Source: CAYZWU01 sp964482235 (GTDB lineage Bacteria; Planctomycetota; B15-G4; CAYZWU01). From it: a stretch of 64,000 nt of DNA. Below, piece after piece: positions 1 through 9,600 of the stretch. The stretch's first letter is position 1. The number at the start of each line of letters is the position of its first letter. The DNA lies in NCBI GenBank assembly GCA_964482235.1, contig CAYZWU010000011.1, forward strand, positions 62,001-126,000, given 5' to 3'. The notes below the pieces were generated by a model. That model saw only the letters and a list, made by a program, of their open reading frames with translations, ran no database searches and had not been told where the DNA came from. The translations under genes and the position numbers were made by a program.

Positions 1-767
1 CCCGGACGGGCCCGCGGCACCAGCACGGCGACGCGGCAGAGCGCATCGCCAGCAACGGGAGGTAGAAGCCCGGCCCGAAGCTGCAGGTCGCCCAGATTGC
101 CGGGTCTCGACCGTATCTCCCCCACGAAGAGTCCCGGGGGAAGATAGCCTCGATTGTAGAGGCTGCTCGTGAAGGTTCGGATTCCCGATGCGATGCCGTA
201 CCGGCTCGAGGGGAAGCTGAGGCGTATGCATCCCTCCAGCCTCGATCGCCCTCCCCCGGCTGCGAAGTAGATCTTCTCGCCGGCAACGGGCCCCTCTGCT
301 TCCACGGCCACGACTCTCGAATCCTTGTGCCGCAGGAGCTGAACCCGGACCTCGCCGTCCGCCGAAAGGCGATCGACGAATCCGATCAGCGCATTGCCGG
401 CAACGACGGGATCATCGGGAGCTACGGGCGGATCGTGGCCCATGTCGATCCGGAGGCTGTCGGCGTCCAACGGGATCGGCGTCCGGGCACGCCCCCCCAG
501 GGCGACCCATCCCCCCTGCGTTCCCGGAACGGACAGCACGGGGCGCCACCACGATGCCATGGACTCCCTCTCATCGGGGAGAGGCGGCAGGGGGAACGGA
601 GGATGGGGCGCCGGCTCGAAGAAGAGCAGGGAAACAAGCTTTTCCCAGGGGCGCGCCGCCAGGAGGGCCGTTGTCTCGACGGCCTCGACGGCCCCCCACC
701 AGGGTGCTATCAGGGAAAGGAAGGCGAAGGCGACTATGGCCCCGCAAATGGTTCGTTTCAGGATCAT
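1..767 (-). CDS. mreC: Rod shape-determining protein MreC-like, 3' end outside the window
   Basis: Minus-strand reading frame open from an ATG at 767 to the window edge, about 255 residues visible and no stop. The N-terminus has one hydrophobic membrane anchor (about residues 8-25: CGAIVAFAFLSLIAPWWG). The later part reads VVAGNALIGFVDRLSADGEV followed by RVQLLRHKDSRVVAV, the pattern of the MreC beta-barrel periplasmic domain (entry into a 'valid value, relation to neighbours, fixed range' core). MreC links the cytoplasmic MreB filament to cell-wall synthases. It starts 25 bp after mreB, the usual mreB-mreC order. No ATG, GTG or TTG lies in frame between the mreB stop and this ATG. The MreC family is weakly conserved, so the name rests on this motif plus context. 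mreD, if present, would lie outside the window. Confidence 0.75.
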   Translation of the reverse strand, partial: MILKRTICGAIVAFAFLSLIAPWWGAVEAVETTALLAARPWEKLVSLLFFEPAPHPPFPLPPLPDERESMASWWRPVLSVPGTQGGWVALGGRARTPIPLDADSLRIDMGHDPPVAPDDPVVAGNALIGFVDRLSADGEVRVQLLRHKDSRVVAVEAEGPVAGEKIYFAAGGGRSRLEGCIRLSFPSSRYGIASGIRTFTSSLYNRGYLPPGLFVGEIRSRPGNLGDLQLRAGLLPPVAGDALCRVAVLVPRARP

Positions 768-792
768 CCGCCGGATACGAGATGGTCTGAGA

Positions 793-1866
793 TCAGTTGT
801 CCTCGTCGCTCTCCAGGACCTTGCTGTAGAGGTTCAACTGGTTCAGGAACTCGCTGGTCCCTCTGGCGACGCAGCCCATGGGATCTTCAGCGATACGGAC
901 GGGAAGCTGAATCTGCTCCTCGATCCGCCTGTCGATGGAGCGCAGGAGCACACCGCCGCCGGCCAGCGTGATGCCGTTGCTCACGAGATCGGCCGACAGC
1001 TCGGGCGGAGTATTCTCCAGCGTTTCCCTGATCGTCCTGATGATATCGGTCACCGGTTCGTCAAGGGCTTCGCGAACCTGCTCGGAGTTGATCACCGCGC
1101 GGCGGGGAAGACCGTTTCGAACATCCCGCCCTGCGATCTCCAACGTCAGCTCCTCGTCCAGGGGAAAGGCGGAGCCGATCTCCTTCTTGATGAACTCCGC
1201 CGTCTGTTCACCGATCAGGAGATTGAAGTTCTTCTTCATGTACGAGATGATCGCTTCATCCATCTCATCGCCTGCAACCCGGATCGACTGGGAGCAGACG
1301 AGTCCGAAGAGGCTGATCACCGCCACTTCCGTGGTGCCGCCTCCCACATCGACGATCATGTTGCCGACGGCATCGTAGATGGGAAGCCCTGCGCCGATCC
1401 CCGCCGCCATCGGCTCGGACACGAGATAGACGTTGCGGGCTCCGGCCCGTTCCGCAGAGCTGATCACCGCCCTCTTCTCCACGGCCGTGATTCCTGAAGG
1501 GATGGAGATCACGATGCGGGGGCGGACCATGTAGGAACGGTTGTGAACCTTGCGGATGAAGTAGCGGAGCATCTTCTCCGTGATCTCGAAGTCTGCGATC
1601 ACACCGTTCTTCAGCGGGCGAATCGCCACGATGTTGCCCGGCGTCTTGCCGAGCATTTCCTTGGCCTGGATCCCCACGGCCTCGCCGTCGAGAAGGACCT
1701 CGTTCGTGCCTTTCTTGACAGCCACCACGGAAGGCTCCTGCAGGATGATCCCTTCATTGGGAACACAGACCAGAGTGTTCGCCGTTCCGAGATCGATCCC
1801 CATGTCAATGGAGAATCGTCCAATCAACCATTCCACGGGTTTCAGGAGGTTGGAGCTCAGTTCCAT
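793..1866 (-). CDS. mreB: Rod shape-determining actin homologue MreB
   Basis: 357 residues, slightly longer than the usual 340-350. The actin-fold phosphate-1 motif is IDLGTANTLV (about 24-33), phosphate-2 is VDVGGGTTEVAVIS (about 173-186), and the adenosine region is GITLAGGGVLL. MreB polymerises under the inner membrane and directs lateral wall synthesis through MreC/MreD/RodA/PBP2. The C-terminus ends in an acidic tail (SDEDN). There is no clear Shine-Dalgarno before the ATG. The leader carries short direct repeats, and an upstream terminator at about 1976-2017 separates this gene from the preceding operon. mreC follows 25 bp downstream. Assignment is essentially certain. Confidence 0.97.
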   Translation of the reverse strand: MELSSNLLKPVEWLIGRFSIDMGIDLGTANTLVCVPNEGIILQEPSVVAVKKGTNEVLLDGEAVGIQAKEMLGKTPGNIVAIRPLKNGVIADFEITEKMLRYFIRKVHNRSYMVRPRIVISIPSGITAVEKRAVISSAERAGARNVYLVSEPMAAGIGAGLPIYDAVGNMIVDVGGGTTEVAVISLFGLVCSQSIRVAGDEMDEAIISYMKKNFNLLIGEQTAEFIKKEIGSAFPLDEELTLEIAGRDVRNGLPRRAVINSEQVREALDEPVTDIIRTIRETLENTPPELSADLVSNGITLAGGGVLLRSIDRRIEEQIQLPVRIAEDPMGCVARGTSEFLNQLNLYSKVLESDEDN

Positions 1867-1882
1867 TGCCGATTGCTCTGAT

Positions 1883-1942
1883 CAGTGTCCAGGGATTTCT
1901 TCCAGGGATTTAGCCGCATGGAAATACTCTAAACAGTGTCCA
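1883..1942. repeat. Short direct repeats in the mreB leader
   Basis: CAGTGTCCA occurs at 1883-1891 and again at 1934-1942. CCAGGGATTT occurs at 1889-1898 and 1902-1911. They fill the AT-richer stretch between mreB and the upstream terminator, where the mreB promoter should be. Their role is unknown; a regulator site is possible. Confidence 0.4.
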
Positions 1943-1975
1943 TGGAGATTTCTATTTAATTTTGTCCCTGAACAC

Positions 1976-2017
1976 GAAAAAGGACCGGATCACCTGGCTC
2001 TGGTCGATCCGGTCCTT
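1976..2017 (-). terminator. Intrinsic terminator after the 54-residue membrane protein
   Basis: Perfect 12-bp inverted repeat AAGGACCGGATC (1980-1991) and GATCCGGTCCTT (2006-2017) with a 14-nt loop. Read on the minus strand, the stem is followed by a run of T. It closes the operon at 2080-3184 and insulates mreB, which should then have its own promoter. Confidence 0.8.
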
Positions 2018-2079
2018 GCTTGTATCCGTGTAATCGCGTAGTCCGCAGTCGACGCGGCTTTGCGCCCCGTCCGGTAGGA

Positions 2080-2244
2080 CTAGAGGCCGAAATTCTCGTT
2101 GTACTTGAGAAGGATGAGTACGATGCCGCAAATCAGAGCCACCGTGGTGACCGCGATGCAGGCTTCGGGAAAGGACATCAGGGATTTCTTTTCCACTTCT
2201 TCCTGAACGTCTTGGACTTTGAGCTTTTTCCTTCTTCCGGCCAT
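2080..2244 (-). CDS. 54-residue single-pass membrane protein, unknown function
   Basis: ATG at 2244 preceded by GGTGAGGAGAG, a good ribosome binding site about 7 nt away, and a TAG stop at 2080. The sequence begins MAGRRKKLKVQDVQEEVEKK, a basic then charged cytoplasmic-type head. One hydrophobic helix follows (about residues 29-46, CIAVTTVALICGIVLILL), then a short tail KYNENFGL. It lies 91 bp downstream of the coiled-coil membrane protein and shares its terminator, so the two are probably co-transcribed. I recognise no family. The strong SD, the plausible helix and the terminator directly after the stop support a real gene. Confidence 0.7.
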   Translation of the reverse strand: MAGRRKKLKVQDVQEEVEKKSLMSFPEACIAVTTVALICGIVLILLKYNENFGL

Positions 2245-2335
2245 CTCTTTATTCTCTCCTCACCATCGGGTAAGTCTTTACTATCAACCAGTTTTCACAC
2301 GATGCAGCAAGTTCGTAACGAGCCTTCGAGCCGGA

Positions 2336-3184
2336 TCAGAGCACCGTGGAAGCGCTGTCGTGGATCTTGATCTGGGCTCCCTCGCTGATGAGCTTGATCT
2401 TGGCGGCGCATCTCTTGTTCCAGAGGCTGTCCACCTCGACCTCGCCGAGATAATCCTTGCCGCGGTAGATCTGGAAGGTGAAGCCCTTGGTCACACCCTG
2501 CTCGGACCCGGCGCTCAGGATCACGAAACCGAGATCGTTGTCCACCTCGACCACCTCGGCATCGATGTCGGGCATGGCCAGAAGAGAGGAGATGTCGAAG
2601 CCCTTGCTGCGGGCGATGTTCACCAGGCTCTCCAGGTGGACCTTCTCCTGGTCCAGGGAGGCCAGGGCCGTCTCGAGCTCGGAGATCCGATCGTTGGCGC
2701 CGGTCAGATCGCCCTGGGAGCGCAGAAGATCGTCCTCGGCGGACTTCTGCTTGGTCTTGGCGTCGAGTGCCTGATTCTCAAGTGAGTTGTTGGTGTCGGC
2801 CAGCTCGTTGTTGCGATGACGCAGATCGTTGATCTGACCGTTGAAGTCGTTCAGGGACTCGCGGATCCCGTCCACCGCGTCGCGAAGCTGCTGCTCGGCA
2901 ACTTCCTTGCTCTTCAGCGAATCCTTGAGAGTCTCGTTCTCATGCTTCAGGTTGTCGTTGTTGTTTTGTAGGAACTGGTTGTCGTTGTCCCGCCGGGTAA
3001 GATCCGCCTGCATGCTGGAAGCGTCGGTATCCCACTTATCTTTTGCCTCTTTGAACTCCTTATCCTTCGCTTCGTAGTTCGCCTTCCAATCGTCAGCTTT
3101 CGAGAGATAGCTGGCTGCCGCTCCAACGATGACCAAGCTGAAGACCAGGTTCAGGACAATGAAGACTTTCCCGATGGCACTCAT
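2336..3184 (-). CDS. Membrane-anchored coiled-coil protein with a small C-terminal beta domain
   Basis: 282 residues. One N-terminal membrane helix (MSAIGKVFIVLNLVFSLVIV, residues 1-20 and on to about 27) is followed by a long charged, heptad-rich coiled coil (about 30-190, rich in N, D, E and K) and a compact C-terminal beta-type segment (about 205-280; AEVVEVDNDLGFVILSAGSE, then QGVTKGFTFQIYRGKDYLGE). The layout of anchor, coiled coil and beta domain copies that of MreC, whose gene lies nearby. Proteins beginning MSAIxKxFVVLNL are familiar to me from planctomycete-type genomes, without an established function. A consensus promoter lies at 3336-3363, leaving a leader of about 145 nt with a strong hairpin. 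SD AAGGAG precedes the ATG. An envelope scaffold role is inference. Confidence 0.8.
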   Translation of the reverse strand: MSAIGKVFIVLNLVFSLVIVGAAASYLSKADDWKANYEAKDKEFKEAKDKWDTDASSMQADLTRRDNDNQFLQNNNDNLKHENETLKDSLKSKEVAEQQLRDAVDGIRESLNDFNGQINDLRHRNNELADTNNSLENQALDAKTKQKSAEDDLLRSQGDLTGANDRISELETALASLDQEKVHLESLVNIARSKGFDISSLLAMPDIDAEVVEVDNDLGFVILSAGSEQGVTKGFTFQIYRGKDYLGEVEVDSLWNKRCAAKIKLISEGAQIKIHDSASTVL

Positions 3185-3246
3185 TGCAACTCCTTGTTTT
3201 TGTTTTCTTAATCAACACTTAGCGGAATCCGTCATCGCCGGATGCG

Positions 3247-3280
3247 AATCCGCCGGAAAGCCTTTCCGCCGGCTCGGATT
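3247..3280 (-). other. Leader hairpin before the coiled-coil membrane protein
   Basis: Nested inverted repeats in the transcribed leader: outer AATCCG (3247-3252) with CGGATT (3275-3280), inner GCCGG (3252-3256) with CCGGC (3269-3273), enclosing the complementary GGAAAG/CTTTCC. It sits between promoter and start codon, so it could affect translation or mRNA stability. No riboswitch class is recognised. Confidence 0.45.
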
Positions 3281-3335
3281 TAAGGAAGGCTTCTATTACG
3301 TCAAATCAGTAAATGTCTTTCAAAAATTGGTGCCG

Positions 3336-3363
3336 ATTATAGAGAGGGGACCCCGGTTGTCAA
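3336..3363 (-). promoter_or_regulatory. Consensus sigma70-type promoter
   Basis: On the minus strand, TTGACA (3358-3363), a 16-bp spacer and TATAAT (3336-3341), both hexamers perfect. It drives the coiled-coil and 54-residue membrane protein operon; the start of transcription would be near 3329. Confidence 0.8.
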
Positions 3364-3445
3364 GCTGAAAAAGAGAAGAGTTTTTCCGCTAACTCCCCTT
3401 TGGGACTAAATTTAACGGCACCAAGATTCAAAGATTCAAAAAAAA

Positions 3446-5077
3446 TCACTCAGTCGTTTTTTCAATAACGTGTGTTGTATCACACTCGATCGATGGTGTA
3501 ACCGCCCGCCTTTTGCGAAATGAGAACAACAGAATCGCCATCTGAAGGGCCAGGAGAACCTGCGGAAGGATGTCTCCCCAGCAGGTATAGAAGGTCGACG
3601 CGGCGCAAAGCGGAACCTCGGCCACGAGAACACCTTGCACGGCCCGGTCCCTCCCGTCCTTCGCGATTCGCCGCGTCTCGTCAGGCAGGAAGCCCAGAGG
3701 ATCGATCAGGCAGGAGATTCCGGTGTTGGTGCAGCGGAAGAGCGAACGCCGCGTTTCCACGGCGCGGAAGAGGGACATGGCCATCATCTGATCGAACTCG
3801 GACGACTCCTTGAACCAGCCCTCGTTCGAGATGTTGATCATGAACGCGGCGCCATCCTTCACGAACCGCCGGCAGTAGCGGCCGTAGATGTTTTCGAAGC
3901 AGATCTGCACGCCGAAGCGGCACGGCTCGCCGTCCTTCTTCATGGACAGGACCTTCGGCCCTTCCCCTCGATCGATATCAGGAAGGAAGCCGGCCACGTT
4001 CAGGACGAAATCCTCGATGGACTCGCGGAAGGGCAGGAAGTCGATCCACGGAAGATACTCGCCACCGGGCACACGGTACGTTTTCGAATACCGGCCGCAG
4101 TAGGCGCCGCCGGGATCGAAGAGAAGCGCGCTGTTCGTCCGCTGCCTCTCACCCGTTCCGGGATCCACGAGCATGAGATCGGCTCCCAGGAGAAACCAGG
4201 CGCCCGGCGCCGCCTCCCACCTGTATTTCTTCAGGTCCTCCTCCGCGCCCATGAGCGGAATGATCGTTTCAGGCCAGACCACCATGTCGGGCTGGATCGC
4301 TTCATCGCTGCCGAACAGCCCGTCGGTCAATCGGTCGTAGATCCGGTACCTGTCCTCCCAGCTCTCCACGTTGCGTTTCAGCTCCTGCGGGATGTTTCCC
4401 TGCACGGCAGCCAGGACCGGCCCCTTCCCGATCTCGACGGTGGAGGGACGCCAGATTCCGTACAGGACGGCACAGGAAACCAGAACGACGAGGAAGGCGG
4501 CGCCCACCTGGGTCCCCTTGCCGAAACCTCGGGCCTTTCCTTCGCCCTTCTCCCCGGCCCCGCACTTGTCGAGAATCGCCGAGGCAGCCACGCCGGAGGC
4601 TGCAGCCATGAGGAAGCCGGGTCCCCACACGCTGAACAGATCAGCCGTCTGCAGAAGAGGGGGAATCCGCCAGGCCGAGTAGCCGAGGAGAAGCCAGGGC
4701 AAACCGTTCTCCGGAAAGACGGAGCGGACATACTCCACGGCGATCCAGGCCACTGGCGCGCTGAACCAGACGGGAACGCCGCACCGGAACGTCCCCCTCC
4801 TGTAAAGGAAGGCGAAGAGGGGAAGAGCCAGCCCCTCGAAGAGGGACATGCCCAGGAGATTCAGCAGGCAGGTCTCGGAAAGCCACCAGCAGCCGCTGCA
4901 GAAGAGCACGATCCCGGCCAGGTAGAAGAGAAGGAAGTTCCTCCACCCCGCCGCGCCGTGAGCCGCCAGCACGAAGGGAACAATGGCGACGAAGCCGACG
5001 AAGCCGAGATCGGCGGGAGGAAAGGCGAGGGTGTAGAGGATGATACCTGCCGCGAGAAGCAAAACTGTCCGAATCAA
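3446..5077 (-). CDS. lnt: Apolipoprotein N-acyltransferase Lnt
   Basis: 543 residues, TTG start with SD GGGGAGG 6 nt upstream. The N-terminal half has about six hydrophobic helices (to about residue 215). The C-terminal half is a nitrilase-type domain with the expected triad: Glu in MVVWPETIIP, Lys in YSKTYRVPGGEYLPW and Cys in GVQICFENIYG. Lnt adds the third acyl chain to the N-terminal cysteine of lipoproteins in the inner membrane, preparing them for Lol sorting. Its presence fits a diderm with several lipobox proteins in this window, including the adjacent RND adaptor. A final membrane helix near the C-terminus matches the family. The gene is divergent from the RND operon. Confidence 0.95.
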   Translation of the reverse strand: MIRTVLLLAAGIILYTLAFPPADLGFVGFVAIVPFVLAAHGAAGWRNFLLFYLAGIVLFCSGCWWLSETCLLNLLGMSLFEGLALPLFAFLYRRGTFRCGVPVWFSAPVAWIAVEYVRSVFPENGLPWLLLGYSAWRIPPLLQTADLFSVWGPGFLMAAASGVAASAILDKCGAGEKGEGKARGFGKGTQVGAAFLVVLVSCAVLYGIWRPSTVEIGKGPVLAAVQGNIPQELKRNVESWEDRYRIYDRLTDGLFGSDEAIQPDMVVWPETIIPLMGAEEDLKKYRWEAAPGAWFLLGADLMLVDPGTGERQRTNSALLFDPGGAYCGRYSKTYRVPGGEYLPWIDFLPFRESIEDFVLNVAGFLPDIDRGEGPKVLSMKKDGEPCRFGVQICFENIYGRYCRRFVKDGAAFMINISNEGWFKESSEFDQMMAMSLFRAVETRRSLFRCTNTGISCLIDPLGFLPDETRRIAKDGRDRAVQGVLVAEVPLCAASTFYTCWGDILPQVLLALQMAILLFSFRKRRAVTPSIECDTTHVIEKTTE

Positions 5078-5125
5078 CGAGGACCTCCCCTGTTGCCCGG
5101 CAACGGTCCGGAATCAGAAGCCGAA

Positions 5126-5151
5126 GAGCCGTGCCATCGGAGGCATGGCTC
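5126..5151. other. Hairpin between lnt and the RND operon
   Basis: GAGCCGTGCC (5126-5135) pairs with GGCATGGCTC (5142-5151) with one G-T pair around a 6-nt loop, in the divergent intergenic region. There is no U tract, so it is more likely a regulatory or structural element than a terminator. Confidence 0.4.
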
Positions 5152-5277
5152 ACGGCAAAGTATGATTAATTTAGCTCTTCAACTCTTCAAAGTTTTATTT
5201 TAAAGTTCACGGACTTCAATCAACCATGGGTGCCCATTTCTTCTTACCTGCCCGATCCTTTAATCGGAACAGCTCTG

Positions 5278-6681
5278 ATGAAAACAAGAACAACCGCCTT
5301 GCTGCTCGCATTGGTTCTGGCCGCAGCCTGCACGGGATGCAAGGAGAAATCCGGGCAGGCCAAGGAGAATGTCGATCCTCCCGAAGTCAAGAAGGAAGAG
5401 AAGGAGAAGACCCTAGTGGTCGTCGCTCCGCTGCAGAGGGGGGCGATCAACTCGTACATCGACGTCTCGTCGGACATCGAATCCCTCAATGTGGTGGACA
5501 TCTATCCCCATCTCGGAGGCCTCAGGATCGAGCAGGTCGCCATGGACGAGGGAGACCTGGTCAATCCGGGAGACCTGCTCGTCAGGCTGGACAAGGAGGA
5601 GATCGTCCTCGAGTACGAGCAGGCCAACGCCGAGTTCGAGGAGGCGGAGAAGCAGGCGCTCAAGGCGACCCTGGCCGTCAAGGAGGCGGCCGAGCGGATC
5701 AAGGTGGCGGAGATCCAGAAGAAGAAGCTCTACAACGACTTCAAGATCACCGAGTCGATCGCCGAGGACAGCCTCGTCTCGAAGGAGAAGCTGGCGGCTG
5801 ACCGACTCACCTGGGAGCAGGCAGACTCCGCTCTGGCTCTCAGGGCGCTGGAGAGGGAGAAGGCGGCCATGGACGCGGAGCTGGCCGTCTCGGCCAAGGA
5901 AAAGGCCCGGATCGCCTTGAAGAACAGCAAGCTCAAGCTGGAACGCACCAAGGTCCGCTCCCCGGTCAAGGGCTACATCTCCTTCCGGGGCGCCACGGCC
6001 GGCATGACCGTGACCACTTCCACAAGGCTCTGCACGATCGTGGACAGGGAAACGCTTGTCACCTACCTCTATGTTCCCCAGGAAGACCTCTCGCGGATCA
6101 ACGCGGGGATGCCGGTCTTCTTCTCCTGCGACGCCATGCCGGACAATAAGTATCAAGGGACCGTCGACCTGGTGAGCCCCGTGGTGGATCCCACGAACGG
6201 AACGATCAAGATCAGGGTCCGGCTGCCTTCCGATCCCGATGGTGTGCTCCGGCCGGGGATGTTCATCAGCGCCCGGATCCTCATCTCGGCGAAGAAGGAC
6301 AAGTTTCTCGCCTCGAGAAAAGCCACATTCTACATGGACGACCGCCTCTGCTTCTTCGCGGTCCGCGACAACAAGGCGATGAGGATCTACTTCGAGCAGG
6401 GCGCCTCCAACAGCGAGGTCGTGGAAATCACGAACCCCCGTATCGAGTCGGGTGACGAGGCCGTGCTCGAGATGGACGTTCCCATCATCATCGTGGGACA
6501 GGACAACCTCAAGGACGGCGACCCGATCGAGATCGTCGAGGACAATCGGTACGGCTCGGCTCCCGAGGAAGAAGAGGAGAAGGGGCCGGACGACGCACCC
6601 GGCGAAGAGGAAGAGGACACCGAGGCGCCTGACGGCGCTCCAGGCGAAGAAGAGACCGAGGTCAGCAAAGAGGTCAAATGA
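5278..6681 (+). CDS. RND efflux periplasmic adaptor (membrane fusion) lipoprotein
   Basis: 467 residues from the ATG at 5278. A GTG further upstream is in frame, but this start gives a clean lipoprotein signal: MKTRTTALLLALVLAAACTG, with the lipobox cysteine in AAAC or CTGC. Then comes the HlyD/AcrA layout: barrel-sandwich half (YPHLGGLRIEQVAMDEGDLV), a long alpha-helical hairpin rich in E, K and A (about 115-230), the second half (VRSPVKGYISFRGATAGMTV) and a beta-barrel (VDPTNGTIKIRVRLPSD). It couples the inner-membrane pump to an outer-membrane channel, and no TolC-like gene is adjacent. The last 45 or so residues are an unusual Glu/Asp/Pro/Gly-rich acidic tail. The stop overlaps the pump start by 4 bp (ATGA). 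Confidence 0.9.
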   Translation: MKTRTTALLLALVLAAACTGCKEKSGQAKENVDPPEVKKEEKEKTLVVVAPLQRGAINSYIDVSSDIESLNVVDIYPHLGGLRIEQVAMDEGDLVNPGDLLVRLDKEEIVLEYEQANAEFEEAEKQALKATLAVKEAAERIKVAEIQKKKLYNDFKITESIAEDSLVSKEKLAADRLTWEQADSALALRALEREKAAMDAELAVSAKEKARIALKNSKLKLERTKVRSPVKGYISFRGATAGMTVTTSTRLCTIVDRETLVTYLYVPQEDLSRINAGMPVFFSCDAMPDNKYQGTVDLVSPVVDPTNGTIKIRVRLPSDPDGVLRPGMFISARILISAKKDKFLASRKATFYMDDRLCFFAVRDNKAMRIYFEQGASNSEVVEITNPRIESGDEAVLEMDVPIIIVGQDNLKDGDPIEIVEDNRYGSAPEEEEEKGPDDAPGEEEEDTEAPDGAPGEEETEVSKEVK

Positions 6682-9600
6682 CAGGAGCAGCATCGCCTGA
6701 CAAGGACCGGAGGTCGTTCTTCGACTTCACCACGAGACGTCCCGTCGCCATCATCATGATGGTTCTGGGGATCTTCACCTTCGGATACATCTCCCTGGGC
6801 AAGCTGCCCGTCAACCTCCTTCCGGACATCGCCTACCCCACCATCACGGTCCGGACCGAGTATCCGGCCGCCGCGCCCGAGGACGTGGAGGAGCGTGTCT
6901 CGCGGCGGGTCCACGAGGCTCTCTCCGTGCTTCCCGACCTGGAGAGGATCTCCTCGGTGTCCAAACCGGGGCTGTCCGACGTCGTGCTCGAGTTCGCCTG
7001 GGATACGAACATCGCCTACGCCACGCAGAACGTGCGCGAGAAGCTCGACCGGACCGAGCTTCCCGACGACGTGGAGACGCCGGTCATCCTCCGGTACGAC
7101 CCCACTCTCGATCCCGTGATCCGGGTGGGCGTCTTCGGCGGAGCCGCCGACCTGGCCGAGCTTCGCAAGATCGCCGAGGACGACGTGCAGAGGCGCCTCG
7201 AGACGATCGACGGCGTTGCCGCCGTCAAGGTGCGCGGCGGGCTAGAGGAGGAGATCCGGATCGAGGTCGATGTGAACAAGCTCCGGGAGCTGAACATCGG
7301 CATCAACACGATCGACAGCCGGCTCGCCGAGGAGAACGTGAACATGGCCGGGGGTACGATCGAGGAAGGCGACACGGAGTACCTGGTCCGCACGCTGAAC
7401 CAGTTCCAGAACCTCGACGAGATCAACAACCTCGTGATCCGGCGGGAAGCGGGAAACGCGATCCGACTCGGCGACGTGGCGCGGATCAGCAAGTCGTTCA
7501 AGGAACGGGACGTGATCACCCGCATCAACGGGATGGAGAGCGTGGAGCTCCAGATCTTCAAGGAAGCCGACGCCAACATCGTCTCCGTGGCCGAGGACGT
7601 GAAGAAGTACCTCCTCGGCAGCGCGGCGCAGCGTCAATACGCCGCCGCCCTGGCTTCGGGCACGATCGTTGATCCGGAAAAGCGGCTGAAGGAGGCGCTC
7701 GCCCGGAAGGAGAAGGAAAAGGCGGAAGGCAAGAAGCCTGACAAAAAACCGAAGGAGGAGAAGAAGTCGCCGTCGCGCTCGGGGAGCCGCAGGCTGGGGC
7801 CGGGCGGCCTTGGGGACGATCCCGAGATCAACAAGCTGAGAGGCGAGGTGGTGAAGAAGCTCGCCATGCTCTCCTTCATCGCCGCCGAGCTGCCCGAGGG
7901 CATCGAGGTCCGCGTGCTCTCCGATCAATCGCTCTTCATCAGGAACTCGATCGACGAGGTCAGGACATCGGCTCTTCTCGGCGGGTTCTTCGCCGTGCTG
8001 GTGCTCTACATCTTCCTCCGCAAGTTCGTCTCGACGGCGATCATCGCTCTCTCCATCCCGATCTCCGTGATCGCCACCTTTGCGCCGATGTTCCTGTGCG
8101 GCACATCGCTGAACATCATGTCCCTCGGCGGACTGGCCCTGGGCATCGGCATGCTGGTGGACAACTCGATCATCGTTCTCGAGTCGATCTACCGCTGCCG
8201 CGAGGAGGGGCTCTCCGTGCGGAAGTCGGCGGTGCGCGGCGTCAGCGAGATCGGCGGCGCGGCCACAGCCTCCACCCTGACCACCGTGGCCGTCTTCTTC
8301 CCCATAGTCTTCGTGGAAGGGATCGCCGGACAGATCTTCGGCGACCAGGCCCTGACCGTCGTCTTCTCACTTCTCACCTCGCTGGCCGTGGCCCTCTTCT
8401 TCATCCCGATGCTGGCATCGCGGCAGCTTCCCGAGAAGAAGGAGGGAGAGGAAAGGCGCTTCACCTTCAAGGCCTTCAGGAACTTCAAGCAGGCGTACCG
8501 CGATGCCGTCAAGGCATACCGCGCCCGTCCCTTCCTGCTCAAGATCCTGCTGGCTCCCTTCTTCATCGCCGGCCTGGCCTTGTTTATCCCGATCCTGTTC
8601 CTGCTCCACCAGTCACTGGAGATCTGCGGATTCGTTCTCTTCTATCTCTTCGTGATCGTCTCCCGGACAGCGGTCCTGACAGGATTTGCGCTCTTCTTCT
8701 TCCTGAAGTACCTGCTCTGGCCGCTGACCAAGCTCTACGACCTGGGATTCCGCCTACTCAAGCGGGTCTACCCCCTGAGCCTGCGCTTCATGCTGACCAG
8801 CCGGGCTTGCATGACGCTTCTCTTCGCCGGCGTGGCCGCGCTCTTCTTCTCCGCCTTCCAGCTCTGGGATGGACTGGGGAAGGAGCTCCTGCCCCAGGTC
8901 CACCTGGGCGAGATCACGACGAGCTTCACCCTCTCGGAAAAGACGCGGCTCGAGAAGACGGACAACATCGTCGAGGACGCCCAGAAGAAGGCGCTCGAGA
9001 CCGGCCTCGTCGAGTGGGTCTCTTCCACGAGCGGCGTGGCCAGGGATGAGATCGCCGGAGTGGAGGAGGGCGAGCACACGGCCAAGCTCTTCGCCAGGGT
9101 CAAGACGGGACGGGACGTCCGCTCCGACGAGAACGCGGCCAAGGCGGTTCTCAGGGAGGTCTTCTCCAGGTATCCGGAGCTTACCGCACCGCCGCGGTTC
9201 ATCCCGCCCACGTTCTTCTCCTTCAAGGCCCCCATCCAGGTGGAGATCAAGGGATCGGATCTGGCGGAGATCTCCCAGGCGGCCCGGGACGTGGAAGACG
9301 TGATGAACAGGATCCCGGGGCTGACGGACGTCAAGTCCACGGTCCACAAGGGCAGGCCCGAGATCATCGTACGCCTGAACAGGGAGAAGCTTTCCCGCTA
9401 CGGCCTCGACACGCGTTTCGTGGCCAACAGGATCAGCGGCCTGATCAAGGGCACCGTGCCGACCCTCTTCCAGAGCAACGACCGGAAGGTCGATATCCTG
9501 GTCAAGCTCGACGAGAACCTGGTGAAGAACAGCGAGGATCTGGCCGCCCTGACGGTGAACTCCGAGGCGGAAGCGCCCCTTCCCCTGAGCGCGGTGGCCG

